Positions 1 through 7,415 of a DNA stretch of 29,212 bases are shown here, piece after piece. The translations under genes were made by a program, and so were the position numbers. Under the pieces are notes generated by a model. It was not told the DNA's origin. It searched no databases and saw only the letters and a program-made list of their open reading frames with translations. Where the stretch lies: assembly GCA_021795795.1 (NCBI GenBank), contig JAJYPA010000051.1, positions 1 to 29,212 on the forward strand. Direction: 5' to 3'. The DNA is from Pseudomonadota bacterium. Lineage in GTDB: Bacteria; Pseudomonadota; Gammaproteobacteria; Halothiobacillales; Halothiobacillaceae. Positions within the stretch are counted from its first letter, which is position 1; each line of letters opens with the position of its first letter.

Positions 1-304
1 CCTCCTCATCCATCCCCAACCCCACAAACCATCGATACAGCAGGTTGTAGTCAATATGCGCCACCAACTGCCGTTCGGATCGGATGGAAAACAAGGTCTG
101 AAGCAAACTGGCCCTCAGCAATCGCTCAGGTGGGATCGAAACACGGCCAAGACTCGCATACAACCCATCCAATTCTCTATCCATGGACCCCAGAATCGCA
201 TCCACCACCAGGCGCAATTTGCGCAGGGGATGATTGGCAAGAATTCTCTCTTCCAGAGTACGGTAACTGAACAGGTCAATCTGAGTAATATCCGCCCCAC
301 GCAT
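1..304 (-). CDS. IS5-family transposase, N-terminal 101 residues (truncated by window edge)
   Basis: Reading the minus strand from ATG at 304 gives an open frame up to the window edge. It starts MRGADITQIDLFSYRTLEER and contains the blocks NHPLRKLRLVVD, RVSIPPERLLRASLLQTL, IRSERQLVAHIDYNLLYRWF and VGLGMDEE. This series (leucine-rich start, SIPPE-LLRA, SERQL, YNLLYRWFVGL) is the N-terminal domain of IS5-family DDE transposases, which cut and join the element ends during transposition. The catalytic domain would lie outside the window, so whether the gene is intact cannot be judged. The family call rests on recalled motif patterns. Confidence 0.85.
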   Translation of the reverse strand, partial: MRGADITQIDLFSYRTLEERILANHPLRKLRLVVDAILGSMDRELDGLYASLGRVSIPPERLLRASLLQTLFSIRSERQLVAHIDYNLLYRWFVGLGMDEE

Positions 305-390
305 GGCACTCGCTCTTCTTTGATTAAACAGGATAATTATCTCACATCCCCCGTTTGCCGGGGACCATTCCGGCTTTTTTCAACCCCCTG
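1..390 (-). mobile_element. IS5-family insertion sequence, one end, continuing past the left edge
   Basis: The transposase start lies about 86 bases from the inferred IS end. In the minus-strand direction the end reads CAGGGGGTTGAAAAAAGCC. It sits immediately after the core site of the last visible attC. The four bases at 391-394 (CTAA on the minus strand) fit the YTAR target duplication known for IS5-type elements, but the other copy is outside the window. The exact end is inferred from this motif and from where the attC stops. The element therefore interrupts whatever cassette came next in the array. Confidence 0.7.
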
Positions 391-395
391 TTAGT

Positions 396-461
396 GGCTA
401 ACGTCTGAATTCACCGGCTGGCCGCGCTTTTCGGCCAGTCCGGTGGAATGATGGGTTCGGC
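396..461 (-). repeat. attC site 7 (integron recombination site)
   Basis: On the plus strand it runs from GGCTAAC to GTTCGGC, with an inverted repeat (CACCGGCTGGCC... / ...GGCCAGTCCGGTG) around a CTTTT loop. In cassette orientation this gives inverse core GCCGAAC and core GTTAGCC. Its outer bases are almost the same as attC3 and attC5. Confidence 0.85.
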
Positions 462-462
462 G

Positions 463-1485
463 TCATATCTGCCTCAGGTTGACGGCCTGAAATTGATTTA
501 CGCCGACTTGAATAGAGTTGCCGACTTGGACATCGAAACCAAGAGCTTTGATTGCGGTGGCAACAGATTCGACCATCTTCACGTTTGGCGAAAAGCGTCC
601 CAGACTTAGAACCTGCTTGCCTATGGCGGTTACCACACAGACCTTTTTTAGCTTGATGAACTTGCTGGCGTCCTGTGCCGTAGCGAGTATCAGCGCACCA
701 TGACAGGTAAGTGCCTTCTGGAAAGATGTGTGAGCATCTAAATTCCAAGTGATTTCGAGGCCAAGCCCATCTACACCAGCCAGTACCCCCAACTCTTGCA
801 TTGCCAGCAAATCTGAAAACGACACGCCTTCGGCTTTCAACATTTCGTCATCTCCGCGATAAAGAACGCCGGAAATGACAAACGGTGAAATTCTTTCTAT
901 CGCCTGCGCTTCAGCTTGCGATAGGTTGCGGAGAAACTCCAGTGTTCGCAATGAGAAACGCCCCGGTGACTTTACTTCCCCTGCCAGTACCTTCCCCCAA
1001 ATTTGCTGCAACTCATCGGATGAAACGCCAGCGGCACATTCACGCCACCTAAGGAGCCAGTCATCCTGCGGGCTATCCTGAGGTGGCTCCGAAGAGTCTT
1101 CTTGCAATTCCTCTTCGGCATATACGACCGCTTTTGCGATAGATACCTCTTGCCTCATCGCCTCAGCCTTTGAGTTTTGATCTGCAATTTCAATGGCACG
1201 GGGCAAGGCTAAAGGAGCTTTGTCGGTGCTTTCATAGATAACCGATGGAGATCCTAAAGCCGGTCGATCCACAATCTCACCGCTGATCAATAGCAACTTT
1301 TGGCCTGACCGTATAGCGGCTGCATCAGCCTCGGCTTGTGCCAGCGCCAACATTTCTTCGCGCTTGACATCAAGGTTTGCGCGACCCTCACGGCGAATCT
1401 GCCATGGCTTCAGCAGACTACCAATGCCCTTGTCCGCTATTGTTTCCCAAAGCTTGATGATGAGTTTTTCGCCAGGAATATCCAT
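463..1485 (-). CDS. DUF2806-like protein in an integron cassette
   Basis: The 340-residue product begins MDIPGEKLIIKLWETIADKG and continues GIGSLLKPWQIRREGRANL. I recall this opening from DUF2806-type proteins, often found as cassette or island genes and without an established biochemical role. A long charged helical part (KREEMLALAQAEADAAAIRS) is followed by an acidic linker near residues 150-165. The second half is mixed alpha/beta with a block LLRWRECAAGVSSDELQQIW. A longer frame begins at 1785, but its first 100 residues are translated attC and the neighbouring gene, and they look non-coding. ATG at 1485 has GAGGAC about nine bases upstream. The stop lies two bases from attC7, as expected of a compact cassette. 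No membrane segment is seen. Confidence 0.85.
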   Translation of the reverse strand: MDIPGEKLIIKLWETIADKGIGSLLKPWQIRREGRANLDVKREEMLALAQAEADAAAIRSGQKLLLISGEIVDRPALGSPSVIYESTDKAPLALPRAIEIADQNSKAEAMRQEVSIAKAVVYAEEELQEDSSEPPQDSPQDDWLLRWRECAAGVSSDELQQIWGKVLAGEVKSPGRFSLRTLEFLRNLSQAEAQAIERISPFVISGVLYRGDDEMLKAEGVSFSDLLAMQELGVLAGVDGLGLEITWNLDAHTSFQKALTCHGALILATAQDASKFIKLKKVCVVTAIGKQVLSLGRFSPNVKMVESVATAIKALGFDVQVGNSIQVGVNQFQAVNLRQI

Positions 1486-1511
1486 TGAGACTGTCCTCAG
1501 TGAGTCATAAC

Positions 1512-1589
1512 GCCGAACGTTTGAATTCACCCGCTCGCGGAAGCGGGCGAAGCCCGCTGTAGCGAGTCGGGTGCAACGAAGGGTTAGGC
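1512..1589 (-). repeat. attC site 6
   Basis: On the plus strand it runs from GCCGAAC to GTTAGGC and encloses a long imperfect hairpin (CACCCGCTCGC... / ...GCGAGTCGGGTG) with an extra inner GCGGGC/GCCCGC stem. It shares the outer TTGAATTCACC block with attC3, 5 and 7 but has a different, longer centre. The core is GTTCGGC in cassette orientation, one base off GTTRRRY. Confidence 0.85.
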
Positions 1590-1609
1590 CGCAGGTGCAT
1601 TTGCGTTGC

Positions 1610-2029
1610 CTATTTGGTCGAACGGGCGCTTGGCGCGGTAACGATGGGTGGTGACGCAACACTTGCAGCGGGTTCCGGCCGTTGGGCGCTCGGCGATTGA
1701 GCAACTGGTGATGACACAGCCCGGTCTGCTTTGGACGTAGAAATGAGCGGAAGTATCGCGACGACAGTTTGGACAAACGTGCCAATCAGTGCTGCCACGG
1801 CCAACGCAACCACCCACCACTGAAGCTTCGCGTTCTGTTCGTTGAGCCTGGTGATATGGGCTTTCAAGTCAGCGACCGTATCTGCGGTTTCATCCGCTAC
1901 CTTGATCATGAGTGCCGCGAACGGGCGGAGCGGCAGGCTAGGCGCATGCCGTTGATTGATCGCGGAGCTACTGATGTCGTTCAGTAGTTGCTCCTTGGGA
2001 TCAGATGGCTTCGCATCGGTGAATGACAT
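1610..2029 (-). CDS. Small single-span membrane protein in an integron cassette
   Basis: The product has 139 residues. Residues 1-60 are hydrophilic and include ETADTVADLKAHITRLNEQN, a short predicted coiled coil. One strong hydrophobic segment follows (WWVVALAVAALIGTFVQTVV, about residues 71-90). The rest is a low-complexity Ala/Ser/Pro/Val tail. The topology suggests a membrane anchor with a coiled coil on one side and a flexible tail on the other. ATG at 2029 has an excellent ribosome site (AGGAGGG, about five bases upstream). I do not recognise the family. The gene lies between attC5 and attC6, so it is a cassette. Membrane proteins of unknown function are common in integron arrays. Confidence 0.8.
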   Translation of the reverse strand: MSFTDAKPSDPKEQLLNDISSSAINQRHAPSLPLRPFAALMIKVADETADTVADLKAHITRLNEQNAKLQWWVVALAVAALIGTFVQTVVAILPLISTSKADRAVSSPVAQSPSAQRPEPAASVASPPIVTAPSARSTK

Positions 2030-2042
2030 GAGCCCTCCTGCG

Positions 2043-2108
2043 GTCTAACGTCTGAATTCACCGGCCTGCGCGGCTTTCGCGCAGGTCCGGTGGAATGATG
2101 GGTTGGAC
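2043..2108 (-). repeat. attC site 5
   Basis: On the plus strand it runs from GTCTAAC to GTTGGAC, with the stem CACCGGCCTGCGCG / CGCGCAGGTCCGGTG around a short GCTTT centre. It is nearly identical to attC3, which suggests the two cassettes were captured from, or processed in, the same integron lineage. Confidence 0.9.
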
Positions 2109-2123
2109 GTCGCCTTGTGGTCT

Positions 2124-2663
2124 TCACTTCGCAAAGTAGCTCGCTCGCTTTCCTTCCATAAGACGCTTGGCTTCCTCCTGGAGGAAGAGTGTCTGTCTGT
2201 CGAGTATTCCAATGTACTCAACAAACCAGTACTCGTGATCAGGAACTAAATCTAGTTCGGGCTCGGGGCTAACATACGGTAACAATTCCTTTCCTATGCG
2301 CTGGCTAGTGAGGAGAGCGTCCATCGGAGCTGCCCCATGAACGGCTTCTAGCGGAAAGCGGTGAATTGCTTCAATAAGCTGTTGAAATCTCGCGCTTGGC
2401 TCTGCCGGATGCTTTGGTGGCAAGCGCTCAAGTTTTTTCTTTTCAATTCGTGCTGCCTGCGCGGACTCTTTCAAATGAATAAGGAGCAGCGCAAGGCCAT
2501 CAAGGACCCGCGCTTCACGTTCACTTTGGTCTAGGCGAGCCCGCCGCGTTTGCCAGAACACTACCGAAGCACCAGCAATGATTGCAACGGAACTAACGAT
2601 TGCCTGAGCCCACGCGGCGATGTCTGAACTGCTCAAATTGGTTAGCAAGCAAAGCTGGTTCAT
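2124..2663 (-). CDS. Membrane-anchored protein of unknown function in an integron cassette
   Basis: From ATG at 2663 the product has 179 residues. Near the N-terminus is one hydrophobic segment (AWAQAIVSSVAIIAGASVVF, about residues 17-36), followed by WQTRRARLDQSEREARV. A short periplasmic start, one membrane span and a cytoplasmic helical body is the likely layout. The body is charged and helical (ESAQAARIEKKKLERL), and the C-terminal part ends in FLQEEAKRLMEGKR. This pattern is frequent in cassette and phage-linked proteins, but I recognise no named family. The frame could begin ten codons earlier at a TTG inside the attC4 core site. The ATG is preferred because it lies outside the recombination site, although neither start has a clear ribosome site. 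Confidence 0.75.
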   Translation of the reverse strand: MNQLCLLTNLSSSDIAAWAQAIVSSVAIIAGASVVFWQTRRARLDQSEREARVLDGLALLLIHLKESAQAARIEKKKLERLPPKHPAEPSARFQQLIEAIHRFPLEAVHGAAPMDALLTSQRIGKELLPYVSPEPELDLVPDHEYWFVEYIGILDRQTLFLQEEAKRLMEGKRASYFAK

Positions 2664-2687
2664 AGCGAGGTGGTCGGTGGTGGTGAC

Positions 2688-2771
2688 GCCCAACGTTCGC
2701 CATAACCGGCAGTGAAAAGCGGGGCGACGAAGGCGCGCCGCTTTTCACTGCCGGTTATGGCGTTGTTAGGC
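2688..2771 (-). repeat. attC site 4 (long-stem type)
   Basis: On the plus strand it runs from GCCCAAC to GTTAGGC, 84 bases. The centre is a long, nearly perfect inverted repeat (CGCCATAACCGGCAGTGAAA paired with TTTCACTGCCGGTTATGGCG). It is unlike the other six attC sites in this array, so this cassette probably came from a different integron lineage. Confidence 0.9.
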
Positions 2772-2793
2772 ACTTTTTTCTGATACTCATGAC

Positions 2794-3960
2794 TTAGATA
2801 AGTGAACGCACTTTCTCACGATGTTTCTCAACCGAACTTTTAGCAAATTGCTTTTGTTCATCGGTAAGGTCATCGAATCTAGGCAGTAGCTTTTCAAACT
2901 CCCCGAACCTCTTCCCCATTCCCTCCATTGAAATACCATCAATCGAACTTCGGTGCCCAAATAACGACCACAAGTAACCGAGTTCATTTGGTAGCTCCTG
3001 TCCGGAAACTAATTTATTCGCTATCCAGAGGTATACATCTACTATCTGTAGCCCGATGGAATCTGCGCTTTTTGAAATAGTTAAATCTCGGTCAGGTAAT
3101 CCTTTGTGTACTATTTCTGCCTCTTCAAAGGTGGCAAACAATGGGTGCTTGAGGTAGAAATTCTTTTCTTTGTGAGGTGCTTTCTTAAGACCTTCAGCAA
3201 TTCTCGCTTGATTATAATGTGTACCAATCTGCGCATTGTTAAATTGGTGCTGCCTATCCACAATTATCGATGAGGCCTTCTTTCTATTTTTCTTCCTAAC
3301 TCTTCGCGCAATACACGACACAACAAACTGAAAACCAACAGCGTTTGGCGAGACCATCTTTTGGTCCGGGTGTCCGAAATCCAGCTCCATAGGCTTTGCT
3401 ATCCCATAGTTCAGGGCATCGACAATAATCTCTTTGGATCTAGCATCAAGATCCGCGGACTCGGCTCGCCTTCTGACTTCAGTTAGTAGACGGACAATAT
3501 CTTCCTTATAGTTCTCGATTCTCTTCTCTATGCATAAGCGCCAAGATTCGCGAAGAAGAGGTTCATCAAACAATATGGCTAGCTTGTGAATCAAAAGATA
3601 TCTCATAGGTGTCCAGTAGACATCCCATTTCACCGCTTCATTCAGCCCGGCATCGAATACAGAATCAAAGAACAAAACAAGTGCGTAATCGGGTTTCTCA
3701 ATAAAGTAATAATCGTAATCGAATTTCGTTCTCCTTTGGATTTCGATCAAATATGGTGCAATCTTAGCGAGCCCTCCAAAACCCAGTTGGTTAGCATGAA
3801 TTTGCTTGTCTCCGATGTTGCGCTGAATTTCTTTATGTACATCTGCGCAGAGTGCGTCTACGTTTCTTAAGCTCGAAAGAACACCGTAACTCAAGCGCGG
3901 TTGAGCGGAATCAAACAAATTGTTGCCAGTATTCCCCGCCTCGTCGATATAAAAGAACAT
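2794..3960 (-). CDS. DUF3800 family protein in an integron cassette
   Basis: The 388-residue product opens with MFFYIDEAGNTGNNLFD. The Y-I-D-E-A/S-G start is the signature of DUF3800 proteins, which are thought to have an RNase H-like fold with an acidic active site. A second conserved part appears near residues 295-315 (LTISKSADSIGLQIVDVYLW, an acidic residue before a hydrophobic strand). A basic patch RRVRKKNRKK lies in the middle. The function of the family is not established. ATG at 3960 is only about eight bases from the core site of attC3, leaving no room for a separate leader, so translation probably depends on attC3 sequence or an upstream cassette. The gene is notably richer in A and T than its neighbours, which fits independent capture. 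Confidence 0.88.
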   Translation of the reverse strand: MFFYIDEAGNTGNNLFDSAQPRLSYGVLSSLRNVDALCADVHKEIQRNIGDKQIHANQLGFGGLAKIAPYLIEIQRRTKFDYDYYFIEKPDYALVLFFDSVFDAGLNEAVKWDVYWTPMRYLLIHKLAILFDEPLLRESWRLCIEKRIENYKEDIVRLLTEVRRRAESADLDARSKEIIVDALNYGIAKPMELDFGHPDQKMVSPNAVGFQFVVSCIARRVRKKNRKKASSIIVDRQHQFNNAQIGTHYNQARIAEGLKKAPHKEKNFYLKHPLFATFEEAEIVHKGLPDRDLTISKSADSIGLQIVDVYLWIANKLVSGQELPNELGYLWSLFGHRSSIDGISMEGMGKRFGEFEKLLPRFDDLTDEQKQFAKSSVEKHREKVRSLI

Positions 3961-3967
3961 TTATTGT

Positions 3968-4034
3968 GCCTAACGTCTGAATTCACCGGCCTGCGCGGCT
4001 TTTTGCGCAGGTCCGGTGGAATGATGGGTTGGGC
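3968..4034 (-). repeat. attC site 3
   Basis: On the plus strand it runs from GCCTAAC to GTTGGGC, with the stem CACCGGCCTGCGCG / TGCGCAGGTCCGGTG. In cassette orientation this gives inverse core GCCCAAC and core GTTAGGC, both perfect matches to RYYYAAC and GTTRRRY. Confidence 0.93.
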
Positions 4035-4043
4035 GTCGTGGGG

Positions 4044-4562
4044 TCATTCTCCCTCCCAATAATTAAGAGAGTCACCCTCTCGCCCGATAAACAAGAATCT
4101 TTGCGGCTTGCCATCAGAACCAGCAGGAAGCTCAGCAAGGACACCAAACTTACCAGAATCAGGATAGTCGGCGATTTCGGGTGATAGCTTGGTACTCACC
4201 GCCAGATACCGCAACTCTTCCGTGCCTGTATTGATGATCTGGTGAGCTGTTTCCTTGCCACCTGCTGGGCACGCGATTACGTCGCCGGGACGAATGGGAT
4301 AGGATTTCTCTCCAATTCGGACCTCGCCAGAACCTTGCAAGACGAAAAACATCTCTTCGTTTGCGTGATGATTGTGAAAAGGAAACCCGCGTTTGCCGGG
4401 TGGCACTGCGGTGATGTTGTACCCAAGCTTCTGAGCACCGATGCGAGGACCGATATAACCCATCCTTGCGTCAAAGCGTTCTGCGGCTGTCTCTGTGGGG
4501 GCAAATGCGGACGGGCGCGGTCCAAGTTCGACGTCAGCAATGTTGATGATTGGCGTAGTCAT
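4044..4562 (-). CDS. Cupin-domain protein in an integron cassette
   Basis: The 172-residue product carries one cupin barrel. Cupin motif 1 is seen in FPFHNHHANEEMFFVLQGSG (His, His and Glu metal ligands). Cupin motif 2 follows at RPGDVIACPAGGKETAHQII (closing His). Such single-domain cupins bind a metal and act as small dioxygenases, isomerases or sensors. The substrate cannot be read from sequence, and no fused domain gives a hint. ATG at 4562 has GGAGAT about eight bases upstream. An 80-base stretch between the attC2 core and the ATG is unusually long for a cassette leader and could hold a cassette-borne promoter, although I see no clear -35/-10 pair. Confidence 0.92.
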   Translation of the reverse strand: MTTPIINIADVELGPRPSAFAPTETAAERFDARMGYIGPRIGAQKLGYNITAVPPGKRGFPFHNHHANEEMFFVLQGSGEVRIGEKSYPIRPGDVIACPAGGKETAHQIINTGTEELRYLAVSTKLSPEIADYPDSGKFGVLAELPAGSDGKPQRFLFIGREGDSLNYWEGE

Positions 4563-4641
4563 GAAATATCTCCAACTGTTTCAGCGAAATCACAGCATAG
4601 CGACATTAGTAGCACACTGACAAGCGGTAACAATCTCAGAC

Positions 4642-4704
4642 GCCCAACGTAAAGTTAAGGGGCGCCGCGCTTTTGCGGCGTCCCGCTTGAACGCAAGGTT
4701 AGAT
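4642..4704 (-). repeat. attC site 2
   Basis: On the plus strand it runs from GCCCAAC to GTTAGAT, 63 bases, with the stem GGGGCGCCGCG / GCGGCGTCCC and a CTTTT loop. The stop codon of the AbiV-like gene lies inside it. Confidence 0.93.
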
Positions 4705-5338
4705 TCAACCCCCACACATTGTTGGCGAGTTTGATGTACTCCTGACCGAAAAAGGAGACCTTGAGCCATTCGTAGGCCTCGCCCTCGGTAATGGTTTCGG
4801 GCGACGTGATGACCGTTCCGCGATCAAGCGACAGATCGACATACAAAGCTCGCCTACGAAGTGCTTCTATGGCGCCTGAACTACCCGCTTCAGCTACCTC
4901 CAACAGTTCCGGATGGGCGAAGTGCTCTTTGACATAGTTACGCATTTCGGCCTCGGTTTTGAACATGTTGTAGCGGATAAAGTCAACGGCCTTGCCGCCG
5001 GAAAGGCTCGCAATGAATTCCATCGTCTTGGGATCGGCCTCAGGGAGCGTAGTGGTGAACGACTTAAAATCGTTGATGGTCTCGCTGAGGACAGAAAAGA
5101 TGGCCCAGTACCAGAAAAGTTCACCTATCTCCTCGTGTTTGACCTCGTGCTTGAATACACGCTTCTTCGGCAATTCTGGGCGTTTGGCCTCACGTTTGAA
5201 GATCGCATACTTGGCCGCTTCTTCGAAGGAGAAGATCGCCATCGCGGTGGCGGTCGCGAACTGCTGCGCCGAAAAGCACCGAAGCGCTTCTTGGTAGAGT
5301 CGCGTAGAGTTGGTGGCGATGGTGTCGAGCGGTGACAT
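4655..5338 (-). CDS. AbiV-like abortive infection protein in an integron cassette
   Basis: The 227-residue product shows the AbiV-type pattern. A helix with regularly spaced alanines (LYQEALRCFSAQQFATATAM) leads into AIFSFEEAAKYAIFKRE, matching the family's E-E-x-x-K core. Next comes a His/Lys-rich segment (RVFKHEVKHEEIGELFWYW). AbiV proteins from lactococci stop phage growth by abortive infection, so phage defence is the likely role here. The ATG at 5338 lies four bases past the core site of attC1, so translation must rely on sequence in the preceding attC or on coupling. A longer frame starting at 5416 is only translated attC. The last 15 residues are encoded by attC2, where the stop lies. 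The family call is by recalled motif pattern; residue-level function is not proven. Confidence 0.78.
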   Translation of the reverse strand: MSPLDTIATNSTRLYQEALRCFSAQQFATATAMAIFSFEEAAKYAIFKREAKRPELPKKRVFKHEVKHEEIGELFWYWAIFSVLSETINDFKSFTTTLPEADPKTMEFIASLSGGKAVDFIRYNMFKTEAEMRNYVKEHFAHPELLEVAEAGSSGAIEALRRRALYVDLSLDRGTVITSPETITEGEAYEWLKVSFFGQEYIKLANNVWGLNLTLRSSGTPQKRGAP

Positions 5339-5341
5339 TGA

Positions 5342-5404
5342 ATCTAACGTAGAAGTGAGGGGCTGCGCGCTTTTGCGCAGTCCCTCTCGACTGACGGGTT
5401 GGGC
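5342..5404 (-). repeat. attC site 1
   Basis: On the plus strand it runs from ATCTAAC to GTTGGGC, 63 bases, with the stem GAGGGGCTGCGCG / TGCGCAGTCCCTC around a CTTT loop. It closes the first cassette, the one split by the IS3-family element. Confidence 0.93.
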
Positions 5405-5792
5405 AGCTTTCTGCAACGATTATTTCGCTTTAACAATGGACATCTGGATTGACGGCAATTTCGCTTAACTTTCCTCAAGCCAGTTGCTTGCCGATTGTCT
5501 GAGATACGGCGCGCCCAATCGACAATAGATATTGCCTCGGATATTTCTGTGTCGGAGTATGCATCCAAAATATATCGGCGACCGTTATAGATTTTGTTTG
5601 CGAGATTTGGCGCAAAGCTATAGAGGAGTGGTCCAGCGCGGTCAAACAAAACGAAATGCTCAAATTCGATTATCGCAGCACGACGATTACTCCCACCGTA
5701 CTTGCGCTTGGGGCCAATGCCAACCCACGTAATTTTTCTGTCTATGTTATGGCTTCTTGCTTCCCATCCAGTACCACCTACACCAATGACAG
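5344..5792 (-). pseudogene. C-terminal part of an unknown cassette protein, split by an IS3-family element
   Basis: The frame reads IGVGGTGWEARSHNIDRKI and then WVGIGPKRKYGG, with FEHFVLFDRAGPLLYSFAPN and LANKIYNGRRY further on. It ends inside attC1. The apparent start at 5844 lies inside the IS end and is not original. Joining this piece to 7290-7398 with one copy of the CTG target duplication restores one frame across the junction (D-A-V-I-G-V-G-G). The whole protein would have about 190 residues. I recall similar small proteins from cassette and island contexts, without a known role. The C-terminal 40 residues are basic and partly attC-encoded. Confidence 0.85.
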
Positions 5793-5809
5793 TGAAGTGG
5801 ACCCCTGTG

Positions 5810-6958
5810 TCAAGACAGTTCTCGCATGAGTTTAAGTTTTTCATCTGACCCTGTTGCCACAGCTGATCGGCGCTGCCCCGTTGAAGCCTTTTCTTCCTGA
5901 TTCTTCAGTTGATCGAATGAACCACCAGATGCAGACTTTTCCACGGCGTCGCCGCCAGCCCCTCTATGGCTGGAGGCGTGCGGCGCGGTGGGAAAGTCGG
6001 GCGCTGGCACTCCAATCCTTACCGTTTCCGATTCACCATTTCCCTCCAACGGAGCCTCGTGTCCACCAAAGCGGTCAATAATCATCGCACCACCACCCTC
6101 GGCCGTTCGGTACACCTCATCTGGGGTTCGGTTCCCCAGTGCCTGATGCGGTCGCTCGGAGTTGTACAGAACAAAGTATTCCGACAAGCCAGCAAGCAGG
6201 TCACCCATCGTCGCATGCCCATACAGGTAAACATGTTCATGTTTGACACTACGCCACAGCCGCTCCACAAATATATTGTCGTAGGCCCTTCCTCTTCCGT
6301 CCATGCTGATCCTGATCCCCTCCCGTTTCAACACCCCCGTAAAGGCATCACTCGTGAATTGAGACCCCTGGTCGCTGTTGAAAATCTCCGGTTTGCCATG
6401 CGTGCGTATCGCTTCTTCCAGGCTGTCAACACAAAAGTCAGCATCCATCGTGTTGCTGATCCGCCACGACAGCACCCTGCGAGAGTACCAGTCCATGATG
6501 GCCACCAGATAGACAAATCCCCGTGCCAACCGGATGTAGGTTACATCCGTACCCCACACCTGATTGGGGCGTGTGATCGCCAACCCACGCAGCAGATACG
6601 GGTATATCTTATGTTGTGGGTGAGGCCGACTCGTGTGGGGGCCCGGCGCCATCCCAGCCAAACCCATGGTACGCATCAACCTCTGGACCCGCTTCCGGTT
6701 CACCTCGTGACCCAGACGCCTCAATATCACCACCATCCGCCTCGTACCGTAAAACGGATGTTCCGTATACTCGGCATCAATCAGACGACAAATCAGCAGA
6801 TCATCTTCCGGAACAACCGGGGTACGATGGCCCGCGTAAATCGTGGAGCGTGCTACCCCAACCAGTAGGCACTGGTGACTAACGGCGATCCCGACCACCG
6901 GCTCAACCCAATTACGCCTTGTCATGGCAGGGATATCCCGGACTTTTTTTTGAGCCAA
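5810..6958 (-). CDS. IS3-family transposase OrfB (DDE integrase domain)
   Basis: The product is about 380 residues and contains an HTH_21-like part (FYGTRRMVVILRRLGHEVNR) followed by an rve integrase core. The three acidic residues are seen in VWGTDVTYIRL, FNSDQGSQFTS and FVERLWRSVKHE, giving the D-D-(35)E set. The C-terminal 80 residues after the core are low in similarity to anything I know and rich in Gly, Ser and Ala. The first codons (TTG start) lie within the orfA overlap. In this family the protein is normally made as an OrfAB fusion by -1 frameshifting, so this start marks only the frame limit. Confidence 0.93.
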   Translation of the reverse strand: MAQKKVRDIPAMTRRNWVEPVVGIAVSHQCLLVGVARSTIYAGHRTPVVPEDDLLICRLIDAEYTEHPFYGTRRMVVILRRLGHEVNRKRVQRLMRTMGLAGMAPGPHTSRPHPQHKIYPYLLRGLAITRPNQVWGTDVTYIRLARGFVYLVAIMDWYSRRVLSWRISNTMDADFCVDSLEEAIRTHGKPEIFNSDQGSQFTSDAFTGVLKREGIRISMDGRGRAYDNIFVERLWRSVKHEHVYLYGHATMGDLLAGLSEYFVLYNSERPHQALGNRTPDEVYRTAEGGGAMIIDRFGGHEAPLEGNGESETVRIGVPAPDFPTAPHASSHRGAGGDAVEKSASGGSFDQLKNQEEKASTGQRRSAVATGSDEKLKLMRELS

Positions 6959-7221
6959 TCCAATTCCATCTTCAAACGCCCAATCTCACCATATAATCGA
7001 TCCGGTTCTTGGTGTTCCGACAGCGGCTTCGGCCCCCGTTTCCCTTCAAACAACTTCTCGGATTGCTCCAGTATGGCTTTCTTCCACTGCGAAATCTGCA
7101 CCGGATGCACTCCATACTCCTGTCCCAACTCGTTGACCGTCTTCAACCCGCGTATCGCTTCCAGGCCAACCTTGGCCTTGAATTCCGGCGAGAATACCTG
7201 ACGCTTCTTCCTTTCACCCAT
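6922..7221 (-). CDS. IS3-family transposase OrfA (helix-turn-helix subunit)
   Basis: The 99-residue product begins MGERKKRQVFSPEFKAKVGL. The helix-turn-helix follows (TVNELGQEYGVHPVQISQWK), then a leucine-zipper-like end (IGRLKMELDWLKKK). OrfA binds the IS ends and forms part of the OrfAB transposase. ATG at 7221 is chosen over an upstream TTG because a GGAG lies about nine bases before it and the protein then starts like other members. It overlaps orfB by 37 bases. Confidence 0.92.
   Translation of the reverse strand: MGERKKRQVFSPEFKAKVGLEAIRGLKTVNELGQEYGVHPVQISQWKKAILEQSEKLFEGKRGPKPLSEHQEPDRLYGEIGRLKMELDWLKKKSGISLP
6944..6951 (-). promoter_or_regulatory. Programmed -1 frameshift site (A8 run) between orfA and orfB
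   Basis: On the minus strand orfA reads CTC AAA AAA AAG and orfB reads CAA AAA AAA GTC, one base back. The run of eight A residues is a classic slippery sequence that allows OrfAB fusion synthesis in IS3 elements. Confidence 0.8.
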
Positions 7222-7289
7222 CTCTTCTGCTCCATTCAATGGGCCTGATCATAACTTAATTGGCTGTCCAAAAACTTGGGACCACTATA

Positions 7290-7398
7290 CAGCATCATAG
7301 CGATAGCCGCGAACCCGCCCCATGCAATCGTTGATTCCGAAACGACCAAACTCATCGGGGTCACCAACATGAGTTCGCTTGTAGGTCAGTATGCGCAT
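7290..7398 (-). pseudogene. N-terminal part of the split cassette protein
   Basis: From ATG at 7398 the frame begins MRILTYKRTHVGDPDEFG and continues FGINDCMGRVRGYRYDAV before entering the IS, where it stops at TAG. It is too short for standard ORF lists. The ATG lies 17 bases from the attI-A core site, as expected for the first cassette. With the piece at 5344-5792 it forms one uninterrupted gene if the IS and one CAG are removed. Confidence 0.85.
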
Positions 7399-7415
7399 AT
7401 GTGAACTTTCAAGAT

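Larger units (their letters stand above)
5793..7289 (-). mobile_element. Complete IS3-family insertion sequence with 3-bp target duplication
   Basis: The left end reads TGAAGTGGACCCCTGTGTCA. The right end, read inward on the minus strand, is TATAGTGGTCCCAAGTTTTT. They share AGTGG-CCC and, further in, GACAG. Both ends are flanked by CAG on the plus strand (5790-5792 and 7290-7292), a 3-bp duplication normal for IS3. The length is 1497 bases. It carries orfA and orfB in the typical -1 frame relation. The element looks complete and potentially active. It interrupts the first cassette gene, and removing it together with one CAG restores that reading frame. Confidence 0.93.

Noticed and set aside
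5966..6868. 300-codon plus-strand frame inside the IS3-family element
   Set aside because: Antisense shadow of the OrfB transposase gene.
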